Assembly: GCA_000435475.1 (NCBI GenBank)
Contig: FR896037.1
Span: 1 to 11,508, forward strand
Source: Cryptobacterium sp. CAG:338
Lineage (GTDB): Bacteria > Actinomycetota > Coriobacteriia > Coriobacteriales > Eggerthellaceae
DNA: 11,508 nt
Direction of reading: 5' to 3'
Positions 1 through 6,943 of this stretch are shown here, piece after piece. Under the pieces are notes generated by a model. The model did not search any database. It was not told the origin of the DNA and saw only the letters and a program-made list of their open reading frames with translations. The translations under genes were made by a program, and so were the position numbers. Position 1 is the stretch's first letter; every line of letters starts with the position of its first letter.

Positions 1-82
1 TTTTTTTGTTTAAAGAATGCTTATGAACTGGCATCTTGCTCTATCAAAAGCGAACCATGGGTAGCGCACTGTGCGCAAATCA

Positions 83-99
83 AACGTAGAAGGTACGTT
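83..99 (-). terminator. Possible weak terminator after uspA
   Basis: A 6-bp stem (AACGTA / TACGTT, 5-base loop) begins 5 bases after the uspA stop codon. On the minus strand it is followed by a short, interrupted T-rich stretch (TTTGATTT counting the stem end). The stem is short and not GC-rich, so this is a weak candidate. A separate 13-base palindrome (GCGCAC-T-GTGCGC, 64-76) lies just beyond and could strengthen the structure. The remaining bases down to position 1 show no gene. Confidence 0.3.
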
Positions 100-103
100 C
101 TTG

Positions 104-580
104 TTATTTGATAACCAATACAGGCATTGGAGCTTCACGCAAAACCGCATAGCTTACCGAACCGAGTACGCCGCGGATTGCGCCAAGACCACGAGAGCCC
201 ATTACGATCAAATCAGCATCGACCTTTTCAGCATATGACAAAATATCTGCCGCAGGAGTATAGCCTGGGATAACCTCGATTGCAGCACGATCGCCCAAAT
301 CATCCAACACAGAGCCAATACCCTCACGAACCTTTTCGGTTTCTTCTTCGATGGTCTTGTTATACAGATTCATAATGTCCTCAACGGAAAGCAGATACTG
401 CTGAGGATCAAATGAAGCACTGTTAAAGTTCGCAGGAAGTTGTGCGTTAGGATGCGTGGTAACAAATACTAAATGAAGCTTTGCGTCTGCATCGTCCTTT
501 ACGAGTTCTGCCGCTTTCGTTACAGCAGCAAGTGCATGATCGGATCCATCGTAAGCAACAACAACGTTCTTGAATACCAT
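104..580 (-). CDS. Universal stress protein, UspA family
   Basis: A complete 158-residue protein with a single Usp domain, the usual length for a one-domain UspA protein. It is expected to be a small cytoplasmic alpha/beta protein, probably a dimer, that binds ATP and supports survival under stress. Seen in the sequence: the N-terminal strand and VVAYDGS motif (residues 6-13, with Asp11 in the place of the ATP-contacting Asp), and the C-terminal G-x2-G...GS nucleotide loop at 128-141 (Gly128, Gly131, Gly140, Ser141). The spacing between the second and third Gly is 8 residues, where the classical ATP-binding motif has 9. The stop is TAA. The ATG is preceded by AAGGAGG at a good distance. It lies 117 bases downstream of the TetR gene on the same strand and probably has its own promoter. 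UspA proteins are diverse, so the particular stress or ligand cannot be told. Confidence 0.93.
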   Translation of the reverse strand: MVFKNVVVAYDGSDHALAAVTKAAELVKDDADAKLHLVFVTTHPNAQLPANFNSASFDPQQYLLSVEDIMNLYNKTIEEETEKVREGIGSVLDDLGDRAAIEVIPGYTPAADILSYAEKVDADLIVMGSRGLGAIRGVLGSVSYAVLREAPMPVLVIK

Positions 581-618
581 GGTTACCCCTCCTTTTCATT
601 ACGCTTTAATGCGCTCTT

Positions 619-641
619 AAGTGCTTTCCCAACAAGCACTT
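619..641. promoter_or_regulatory. Perfect inverted repeat in the uspA leader
   Basis: AAGTGCTT (619-626) and AAGCACTT (634-641) form a perfect 8-bp inverted repeat around a 7-base spacer. It lies between the possible uspA -10 element and the Shine-Dalgarno site. A further copy of the core hexamer AGCACT occurs at 659-664. No T-run follows on the minus strand, so it is not a terminator of the TetR gene. It could be an operator (the TetR product is one candidate ligand) or a leader hairpin in the uspA mRNA. The sequence does not decide between these. Confidence 0.5.
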
Positions 642-648
642 TGCCATG

Positions 649-657
649 CTTATACCA
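649..657 (-). promoter_or_regulatory. Possible extended -10 promoter of uspA
   Basis: On the minus strand this reads TGGTATAAG, which matches the extended -10 form TGnTATAAT in all but the last base. No convincing -35 hexamer sits 16-18 bases upstream, which fits an extended -10 promoter. Transcription would start about 7 bases further on, at the edge of the inverted repeat at 619-641. Confidence 0.35.
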
Positions 658-697
658 TAGCACTATATTTCAAGTCCGACCAGGATTTTTAAAGGCA

Positions 698-1366
698 TTA
701 TTTAAGGAAAGCTCCCTGGGTTTCTAGCGGTTCAAGGCCAATTACCGTATCGGGGTCAATTGCGATTGAGCGAAGATAGGTCGCAATAGCCGCATCCACT
801 TCATACTCAAGATCAATCTTTCCGTTAAACACACACCAATAGAACAAGAGTCCCGTAGAAGCTGCCGCAATGCGCAGCAAAGATTCATCAGTATCTACTT
901 CTTTACGAATAAGACCCTGTTTTTTTGCTTCGTCAATATACGAGCGAACGGTTGCAATAATGAAATCATCGTCGGAATCGCGATGAAGGAAATCAAAGAA
1001 CGGATTATGGTTCGAAGCATACAGACCCGACACAAATTCCAAGCCCATATCCTTGCAGTAGACCACATACGCGCGATAAATAATCAGGATTCGCTCCACC
1101 GGATTATAGGGTTCACTTTCTTCAAGTGCTTTCTCTCGATATGGCACGAATGCATACTTCAAGTAATATGAGATCAAATCTTCTTTTCCGCTAAACAGGT
1201 TATAAAAACTACCCGTAGAAAGACCCGCTTCATCGCAAATATTGCGAACGGTCAGCTGCTTCATTCCATCACGGTTTACCAGCTTAATAGCTGCTTTGAG
1301 AAGCTTTTCTCGCGTGACCTGGGCTCGCGTTTCATGAACGGATACATATTCATTTCGCCTGATCAT
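698..1366 (-). CDS. TetR/AcrR-family transcriptional regulator
   Basis: A complete 222-residue protein. The N-terminal TetR DNA-binding domain is clear at about residues 15-67: a first helix (TREKLLKAAIKLVNRDG), then the helix-turn-helix with VRNICDEAGLSTGSFYNLF, where the segment around residues 50-58 is the recognition helix. The remaining, mostly helical 150 residues would form the ligand-binding and dimer domain. They are typically divergent and do not reveal the ligand. The ATG is preceded by GGAGG with 9 bases between. Members usually repress their own gene or neighbours as dimers on short palindromes. The nearest candidate target is uspA, 117 bases downstream on the same strand, with an inverted repeat in its leader. 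No divergent gene is present, so the target may also lie elsewhere. There are no signs of truncation. Confidence 0.9.
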   Translation of the reverse strand: MIRRNEYVSVHETRAQVTREKLLKAAIKLVNRDGMKQLTVRNICDEAGLSTGSFYNLFSGKEDLISYYLKYAFVPYREKALEESEPYNPVERILIIYRAYVVYCKDMGLEFVSGLYASNHNPFFDFLHRDSDDDFIIATVRSYIDEAKKQGLIRKEVDTDESLLRIAAASTGLLFYWCVFNGKIDLEYEVDAAIATYLRSIAIDPDTVIGLEPLETQGAFLK

Positions 1367-1654
1367 TCGCGAATTCCTCCTTATTTATCCTCTGCAAAAA
1401 ACATGCCTGACAAAAGCTCTTGATACCCTACCCGAAAGTTCTCATGTGTGCCAGTAATAAATACGAAAACAAAAAAATGAACACGTTTTACTTTTATAAC
1501 ACTTCTTTAGGCTAATCATAGCGAAGCTGAAATTATTATGGACAGCGATTAGATAAACGGAGCACTATTCGTAATCAACTATTCTCTCTTCACTAAACGA
1601 AAGGCTTTTTGTCTTGAGTACCTTCCATCCCCAGAAAGCTTAAACTCCTCAAAC
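1367..1654. other. Non-coding region upstream of the TetR gene
   Basis: No supportable gene was found on either strand. The stretch is AT-rich near 1450-1500 and holds the tetR Shine-Dalgarno site (AAGGAGG on the minus strand, about 1375-1381) and a possible extended -10. A TTGTCA / GATAAA pair with an 18-base spacer lies close to the gene, but its start point would fall inside the Shine-Dalgarno site, so it was not called. The part nearest 1655 leads into the cysS terminator. Confidence 0.6.
1493..1501 (-). promoter_or_regulatory. Possible extended -10 promoter of the TetR gene
   Basis: The minus strand reads TGTTATAAA, a 5/6 match to TATAAT with the extended TGn. No good -35 hexamer is visible. 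It would give a leader of about 120 bases before the TetR start codon. Support is limited to this one motif. Confidence 0.3.
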
Positions 1655-1690
1655 AAACGTCTCCTTCCACCTAAGCGAAAGGAGACGTTT
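1655..1690 (-). terminator. Likely terminator of the cysS transcript
   Basis: AAACGTCTCCTT (1655-1666) and AAGGAGACGTTT (1679-1690) form a perfect 12-bp stem with a 12-base loop, 68 bases after the cysS stop codon. On the minus strand the stem ends in GTTT and continues GTTTGA, a short interrupted T-run. The stem is strong and well placed between cysS and the TetR gene. The T-tract is modest, so a purely structural role is possible. Confidence 0.65.
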
Positions 1691-1758
1691 CAAAAAGAAG
1701 TATTAAAAGAAAATTTATTGAACTAACTGGAAGCGCCAAACATCTTTAAGGCAAAACT

Positions 1759-3255
1759 CTAACCGCGCGTTACTCGAGCACCTTGAGGAGTATCCTCAAT
1801 CGTATACCCCAGAGCTCCTAATTCATCACGAATCTGGTCAGCAAGAGAGAAGTTCTTTTCTTTTCTTGCGGCAGCTCGGCAGTCGAGCAAAGACTGGATG
1901 GCTTCTTCCCCATCAGAGCCGCTATAACCTGCAAGAGATGAAGCCAGAGCAATCACTTCACTCGCACTGTCATCTTCGGCACCCTGTCTATCTTGCAATT
2001 CAATACCTAAAACATCTAAAAGTTCAGTAACTGCTTGTGCACCCAACGCAACTGCCTCTGCGTTTTGACAACAAACACAGGTATCCGCAAGCATGCTGTT
2101 GGCCTTACTTACGAAGGTGAAAATAGCTCCCAGAGCACCAGCGGTATTAAAGTCGTCATCCATCGCCTCAACGAAAGAATCACGCATCGTATCAATTGCT
2201 TGACGATACGCATCTAGGTCGAGCATTGATGGTTCCTGAGCTGGATTAGAGCACAGCCATTCAGTGTTATTTACAAAGTTCGTCAAACGACCTAGAGCGC
2301 TTTGAGCCTCTTGTAAGCGTTCATCAGAAAAATCAAGAGGGCTGCGATAATGCGTCTGCAGCATAAGCATGCGCAACACGCGCGCATCGGTAGTCTTCAA
2401 AACATCGCGCAACAGCAAGAAATTGCCTAATGATTTAGACATTTTCTCCGAATTGATCTGCAGCATGCCCCCATGAATCCAGTAGTTCGCAAACGTGCAG
2501 CCGCACGCCGCTTCAGACTGAGCGCGCTCGTTTTCGTGATGAGGGAATGCCAAATCAGCGCCACCGCCATGAATATCGAACGGAAGGCCCAAATACTTTT
2601 CAGACATTGCCGAGCATTCAATATGCCAACCAGGGCGCCCCTTGCCCCAAGGAGAATCCCAAGAAGGTTCACCAGGCTTTGCCGCCTTCCAGAGCGCAAA
2701 ATCTAAAGGATCACGCTTGCGATCTTCTAAGCCTTGACCGTCGGCGCGAAGCTCGCGGTGTCCCGACTCCATTTCATCAATATTGCGGTTTGAGAGTTGC
2801 CCATACTTCTCATAGGAACGAACCGCAAAATAGACATCGCCTTCTACAGCATATGCGTGGCCACCTTCTATAAGCTTTTCCACCAAAGCAATCATGGCGC
2901 CAATCTCTTCAGTTGCACGAGGACGAATATCGGGATCCAAAACCCCTGCCGCACGCATATCTGCAATAAAGGCATCAGCATACTCAGCCGCAACTTCTGC
3001 TGCGCTGTGACCTTCTTCAAGTGCTTTGTTAATAATCTTGTCGTCTACGTCGGTAATGTTTTGAACAAACTTCACCTCAAAACCGCGCCACATCAAATAA
3101 CGACGAATTGTGTCAAACGAAATAAACGTACGAGCATTGCCGATGTGGATATAGTTATACACGGTGGGGCCACATACATACATACCCACTTTACCCTCTT
3201 CGCGAGGAATGAAGGGGCGTTTTTCGCGTGCCATAGTGTCGTAAATTCGAATCAT
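1759..3255 (-). CDS. cysS: Cysteinyl-tRNA synthetase
   Basis: A complete 498-residue class I aminoacyl-tRNA synthetase, which joins cysteine to tRNA-Cys using ATP in the cytoplasm. The HIGH-type motif is HIGN (37-40) and KMSKS is at 271-275. The four residues that bind the catalytic zinc are all present: Cys28, Cys214, His239 and Glu243, the counterparts of Cys28, Cys209, His234 and Glu238 of the E. coli enzyme. The C-terminal part carries the DALR-type helical region (from about MDDDFNTAGALGAIF). The ATG at 3255 was chosen because AGGAG lies 5 bases before it and the protein then begins MIRIYDT, as the family normally does. A TTG 21 bases further upstream is in frame but has no comparable site. 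It is normally found close to ispD-ispF. Here it is 143 bases after the surface protein gene, so read-through from that operon or a promoter of its own are both possible. Confidence 0.97.
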   Translation of the reverse strand: MIRIYDTMAREKRPFIPREEGKVGMYVCGPTVYNYIHIGNARTFISFDTIRRYLMWRGFEVKFVQNITDVDDKIINKALEEGHSAAEVAAEYADAFIADMRAAGVLDPDIRPRATEEIGAMIALVEKLIEGGHAYAVEGDVYFAVRSYEKYGQLSNRNIDEMESGHRELRADGQGLEDRKRDPLDFALWKAAKPGEPSWDSPWGKGRPGWHIECSAMSEKYLGLPFDIHGGGADLAFPHHENERAQSEAACGCTFANYWIHGGMLQINSEKMSKSLGNFLLLRDVLKTTDARVLRMLMLQTHYRSPLDFSDERLQEAQSALGRLTNFVNNTEWLCSNPAQEPSMLDLDAYRQAIDTMRDSFVEAMDDDFNTAGALGAIFTFVSKANSMLADTCVCCQNAEAVALGAQAVTELLDVLGIELQDRQGAEDDSASEVIALASSLAGYSGSDGEEAIQSLLDCRAAARKEKNFSLADQIRDELGALGYTIEDTPQGARVTRG

Positions 3256-3336
3256 TGAAACTCCTATATCAAGCAATCTAATTGCATTTTATCTCGTGGT
3301 TACACAAACCAAAGTAGCGTCTTGCCAATTCGCCAC

Positions 3337-3352
3337 ACGCATAGCAATGCGT
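3337..3352. repeat. Short inverted repeat between the surface gene and cysS
   Basis: ACGCAT and ATGCGT flank a 4-base loop. No T-run follows on the minus strand, so it is not a convincing terminator of the surface protein gene. It sits in the 143-base gap where a cysS promoter or leader would lie. No clear -35/-10 pair or T-box specifier structure was recognised in this gap. Confidence 0.3.
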
Positions 3353-3398
3353 ACCCTGTAGCTCTTTAACTTATACCACCCTTATACAATTACCGACA

Positions 3399-3503
3399 TT
3401 AATTCTGCGATATTTTTCGCCACGCAATGAGCACCACTGCAGCTGAGGCAACCGCACATACCAGCAATCCTGGAATTACCAGCTTGTCGCCCGTTACAGC
3501 CAG
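3399..3503 (-). other. Cell-wall sorting signal (LAVTG, membrane segment, basic tail)
   Basis: The last 35 codons encode LAVTG at residues 1144-1148, then DK, about 20 hydrophobic residues, and a short tail with Arg-Lys. This is the three-part layout of a sortase substrate. The second motif residue is Ala and not Pro. LAxTG is the form used by class E sortases, known from high-GC actinobacteria. No sortase gene lies in the window. Confidence 0.8.
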
Positions 3504-6500
3504 GGCTTGTTGGATGGAGCCATCGTTGTTCGAAGCGCCGCCAGTGCCGCCCTCCGAATCTCCACCGTCAGACAACGAACCTAATGCAACCTGAGCAGAT
3601 ACCTCCATATACACAGGGACATAACCAGAACCATCCTCGCTCAGAGCTTCACCTTCTGCGCCGTATGCACGTGATAAGTCTACTGCAGCATCATCCTCGT
3701 TTAGGACTTCGCCTTTTGTATCGTATACATATGAGAAACCTGCTTTTGCAGCCTCTGCGGAGCTAAACGTCAAGATTCCTGTCTCTGCATCGTATTTTCC
3801 CTCCGAACCAGGATCAACACTCACAATGTTTGCAGCAAGGCCAGACAGGTTAACGGTAACCGTTCCATTCTCTTGAAGCACTCCTTCATAACTGGGAAAT
3901 TGCTCAGGACCTGTTGCGGTAGCTGCCTTCAAAAGACAGAGCTCCAACTTCATATCACTCAAATCAAGCGAAGCGAGATTGTTTCGATAGGCATAGAGCG
4001 ATTTTAACGTTGCTTTGCTGTTTTCCGGAATATTCAAACTGGTTAGCTTGTTTTCACCCACTGATAACGTTTCGAGCTGCGCTGCCTGAGGGATGGTTAA
4101 CTCGGTAAGCTGGTTATTCCCAAGCTCCAGCGAAGTCAATGCCGCATCATCGGCGAATACAATCTTCTCAAGTCCTAAGGAAGATACATACACATCGGTA
4201 AGCGCATGGTTTTGCGACAGATCGAGCTCCGAAAGTCCTTCAACAAACTCAAATCTTATGTTTTCAAGCTGAGAAAGTTCCTGAAGCGAAAGTCCCTCTG
4301 AAAGATTAAGAGATCTCAACGTCGCGCTAGTTAGCTGCGTATTATGAGACAGATCGAGTTTGAGACCGCTCTCGCCATCAATTCCCACTGCTTGAAGGCT
4401 AAGATTTTGAAGGTTTTCCCATGAGGTAAGATCTAATTGCGTAAGGTTATTCAAGTTAGTAAGCCACAATGAATTCAAGCTCGAGGGAAGTTTGAACTCT
4501 GTTACCTCGTTTAGATCAGAAGCACCAAACGAGCTGACTTCTACACCATCTCCGAACACAAGACTCTGAAGCGAATAATCCGTGTAAGCAGGCGAGGCAG
4601 GAGCAATATCAAATTCCCTGACACGGGCGCCTTCTCCATTGATGCTCAGCTTTTGCACCTTATCAACATCAACATACAGGGCATCTAGCGAAAGATCACC
4701 TAAACCAACTTCGGTCTGACCATTATCGTGTGCGCGCACAAGCAATGCCTCCAGTGAAGGCAGATTCGAAATGCCACCACTACCGAGGTCAATAGATTGA
4801 TAAATGTCCAGCGTGAGTGCAGAACAAGAAATGATTGCGTGTGCGTCTTTAGCCGATATCACATAGCCAGGGTCATACGAGTCGCTCCTTTTAAGGACAT
4901 CGGTCCAAATCGCTTCTCCAAGAGCGTTTTCGGAGAAACAGTCGCCCATGGTTTTTCCCGTGATTCCGGCGGCACTCTCATTCAAAACAATCACCTTTGA
5001 GGCAACCGAACCATCTTGGTCCACAATAGTCGCACATGTTCCATAGACCGAATCAGTGGTTTCTCCAATCTTCGCTGATTCGGGTTCAGCAAAGATTGCC
5101 CCTTCAACAAGTTCGATATTCTTTGCTAAATAGGCAGGCGTAGTAGTATCCTGGGAAGTAACCACAATACTTCCCGAACCACTTACGGGATTGATCGTAA
5201 CCGTACCCTTGAGCGCATTCACAATACCTGGGTTAGCGCCACCTGCACAGGTTAGCGAAACATCAGTATGATCCCCGAGAGAAATATCTCCCTCGGCTGA
5301 ATACAGCGCACTTAGGATGTCCCCGTTTACTGACAAGGATCCACAATCAGCTGCGTAGATGTTCCCTGAACGGCTCATGACTCCATACAACGAGCGCTCA
5401 CCAGTTGCCCCAAGAGTGATCTGCGCGCCACGCGCCCCGAGATTAATGTCGTTTTCTGCATACAACAAAGTCAATGGCACGTCTGAAAGCGTTCCGCCCT
5501 GATTATTTTCGCGATACACCACGTTTAAACTTGCGCCGATCCATAAAGTATTAGCCGACACCACACCCGTAACTTGAGACGAATCAAATGTGTACTGCGT
5601 ATAGCCAATATTCAGACTTCCGGGATTAGAGCCCCCTTCACTGACAATGGAAAGCTCACCTCCTGCATAGAGCGCACCTGTCTGACGTCCGCTTTCACCG
5701 ACGTAAATGTAATTATCGCTTCCTTCTGCAAGTCTCACAGACAAATCGCTCGGCGCATAAAGGGCGTATCCGCTCGCATTAGGACCTCCCGCTTGACTGA
5801 TGGTTGCACCATCAAGCGTTACTATAGGGGTTCCCTCTTCATATGAAAGCGTTATCCCTTCATCAGAAAATGCCTCGTCATGGCGCACGCCTCCAATCCA
5901 TACCGTTTGATCAGTAGCAGGGATGGAAAATTCTATTGTGGTGGTTAAAGGAAAATCAGAGCCCCCGAGATCATCCCTTGGTGTTAGGGTAACCTCTGTG
6001 GTTGCCTTACCATTTTCCAGGGTAATTTCCTGCGTATTGTTTTCCCACGATGAAGTCACATAACCCTTTGCAATACCGGAAAGCGAAGAGACGTCTACCG
6101 TGATGGTTGCATCGAGCGGAGTTTCTGCGGGCAGTTCTACTGAATAATTCGTCTGGGTGCCTTCGCCCTCCACCAATACCGAATCTCCGCCATTAACAGA
6201 ATACGAGAACTGATTAAGGGACGGCCACAACCAGCTTGTAGAATACTGATCGCCCGCCACTAATTCCACCGCAAAATATGTTCCAGTAAAGGCGCTCATG
6301 CACTGCAACGAAATAAGTGCGTCACTCTTATTAAGGACTGTCAAACCATCTGCCGATTCAACCCGTATTTCAGAAAAGGACCGCCCATCTGGCAAGCTGA
6401 CTGTTTGGGTTGCGCCGTCTGCTTCTAGCACATAAGAAGCCATCGATAGAAGCTGGATGGTAGTTGCATTCTCCATTGGTAGCTTGGCACAATTGAGAAC

Positions 6501-6932
6501 CAGCGTTGCCTCTCCAGGCAAGCTGTTAAAAATATTTTCGTAAAATGCGCTGACGTTTTGTTCGAGTACTACCGTGCCCTCATAATCGCTGAACGCATCT
6601 TCTGAAACACCGACAACACTATAGGAATCCTGAAGGGCCCCCTCGCCGTACATTATCGAGGTGCGTACATTTACTGAACTTGCACTCTCATCACAGTCGA
6701 TAATTTCAACTTCATATGAATCATTGACAACCTTATAGGTAAGCCCCTCTTTGATGAAGGTATCCCCCACTACCGCATATGCGGTAGTAGAAGAAACAGC
6801 CAAAACTAAGAAGGCACACACGGCGGTCGCTACAAGCGATAGTATTGCTGCCGACAATCGCCTAGAACAATTAACTGCACCCTCCTTTCGGCAATAGCTT
6901 TCCGATGCAGGATGCAATTCAAATTGTTTCAT
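3399..6932 (-). CDS. LAxTG-anchored surface protein with beta-helix-like and leucine-rich repeats
   Basis: A 1177-residue exported protein, predicted to be covalently fixed to the cell wall by a sortase. A signal peptide spans residues 1-53 (Arg24-Arg25, hydrophobic core about 28-46, likely cut after Ala-Tyr-Ala53). Residues 54-140 (GDTFIKEGLTYKVV...) resemble the opening of BspA-type leucine-rich repeat proteins. About 385-620 holds repeats of the form ALYA-xx-(D/E)-(I/L)-S at Leu391, Leu421, Leu490, Leu515 and Leu543, with looser copies after, suggesting a parallel beta-helix. About 775-1000 is an internalin-like leucine-rich repeat block (for example LTSLELGNNQLTELTI). An Ig-like segment (about 1010-1085) follows, then a Gly/Ser-rich linker, LAVTG (1144-1148), a hydrophobic stretch and the tail RKISQN. 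The start is 11 bases after ispF and its Shine-Dalgarno AAAGGG overlaps the ispF stop, so translation is probably coupled. Such proteins usually serve adhesion or substrate binding; the ligand is unknown. No enzyme domain was recognised. Confidence 0.88.
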   Translation of the reverse strand: MKQFELHPASESYCRKEGAVNCSRRLSAAILSLVATAVCAFLVLAVSSTTAYAVVGDTFIKEGLTYKVVNDSYEVEIIDCDESASSVNVRTSIMYGEGALQDSYSVVGVSEDAFSDYEGTVVLEQNVSAFYENIFNSLPGEATLVLNCAKLPMENATTIQLLSMASYVLEADGATQTVSLPDGRSFSEIRVESADGLTVLNKSDALISLQCMSAFTGTYFAVELVAGDQYSTSWLWPSLNQFSYSVNGGDSVLVEGEGTQTNYSVELPAETPLDATITVDVSSLSGIAKGYVTSSWENNTQEITLENGKATTEVTLTPRDDLGGSDFPLTTTIEFSIPATDQTVWIGGVRHDEAFSDEGITLSYEEGTPIVTLDGATISQAGGPNASGYALYAPSDLSVRLAEGSDNYIYVGESGRQTGALYAGGELSIVSEGGSNPGSLNIGYTQYTFDSSQVTGVVSANTLWIGASLNVVYRENNQGGTLSDVPLTLLYAENDINLGARGAQITLGATGERSLYGVMSRSGNIYAADCGSLSVNGDILSALYSAEGDISLGDHTDVSLTCAGGANPGIVNALKGTVTINPVSGSGSIVVTSQDTTTPAYLAKNIELVEGAIFAEPESAKIGETTDSVYGTCATIVDQDGSVASKVIVLNESAAGITGKTMGDCFSENALGEAIWTDVLKRSDSYDPGYVISAKDAHAIISCSALTLDIYQSIDLGSGGISNLPSLEALLVRAHDNGQTEVGLGDLSLDALYVDVDKVQKLSINGEGARVREFDIAPASPAYTDYSLQSLVFGDGVEVSSFGASDLNEVTEFKLPSSLNSLWLTNLNNLTQLDLTSWENLQNLSLQAVGIDGESGLKLDLSHNTQLTSATLRSLNLSEGLSLQELSQLENIRFEFVEGLSELDLSQNHALTDVYVSSLGLEKIVFADDAALTSLELGNNQLTELTIPQAAQLETLSVGENKLTSLNIPENSKATLKSLYAYRNNLASLDLSDMKLELCLLKAATATGPEQFPSYEGVLQENGTVTVNLSGLAANIVSVDPGSEGKYDAETGILTFSSAEAAKAGFSYVYDTKGEVLNEDDAAVDLSRAYGAEGEALSEDGSGYVPVYMEVSAQVALGSLSDGGDSEGGTGGASNNDGSIQQALAVTGDKLVIPGLLVCAVASAAVVLIAWRKISQN
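6769..6788. repeat. 20-bp perfect palindrome inside the signal peptide coding region
   Basis: The half site ACTACCGCAT is followed immediately by its exact reverse complement, with no spacer. It lies in codons 49-55 of the surface protein (TTAYAVV), exactly over the predicted signal-peptidase cleavage site. A perfect 10+10 palindrome is unlikely by chance in a window of this size. It may be a protein-binding site, an mRNA structure, or a coincidence of alanine and threonine codon choice. Confidence 0.75.
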
Positions 6933-6943
6933 AATGTTGCCCT

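Noticed and set aside
1..7. Run of seven T at the left edge as the tail of a plus-strand terminator
   Set aside because: The stem that would precede it is outside the window, so it cannot be judged.
619..641. The uspA leader dyad as a CIRCE element
   Set aside because: The arm order is reversed relative to CIRCE and the outer bases do not fit. A true CIRCE is present only before clpC.
1614..1620. CTTGAGT as an HspR (HAIR) operator
   Set aside because: HAIR needs CTTGAGT-N7-ACTCAAG. Only one half is present and the second half is not found at the right spacing.
2427..3258. Open frames on both strands overlapping cysS
   Set aside because: They are shadows of the cysS reading frame, with no domain, no sensible ribosome binding site and low-complexity products.
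3256..3276. TTG at 3276 as the cysS start, giving 505 residues
   Set aside because: The ATG at 3255 has AGGAG 5 bases upstream and gives the usual family N-terminus with Cys28 at the E. coli position.
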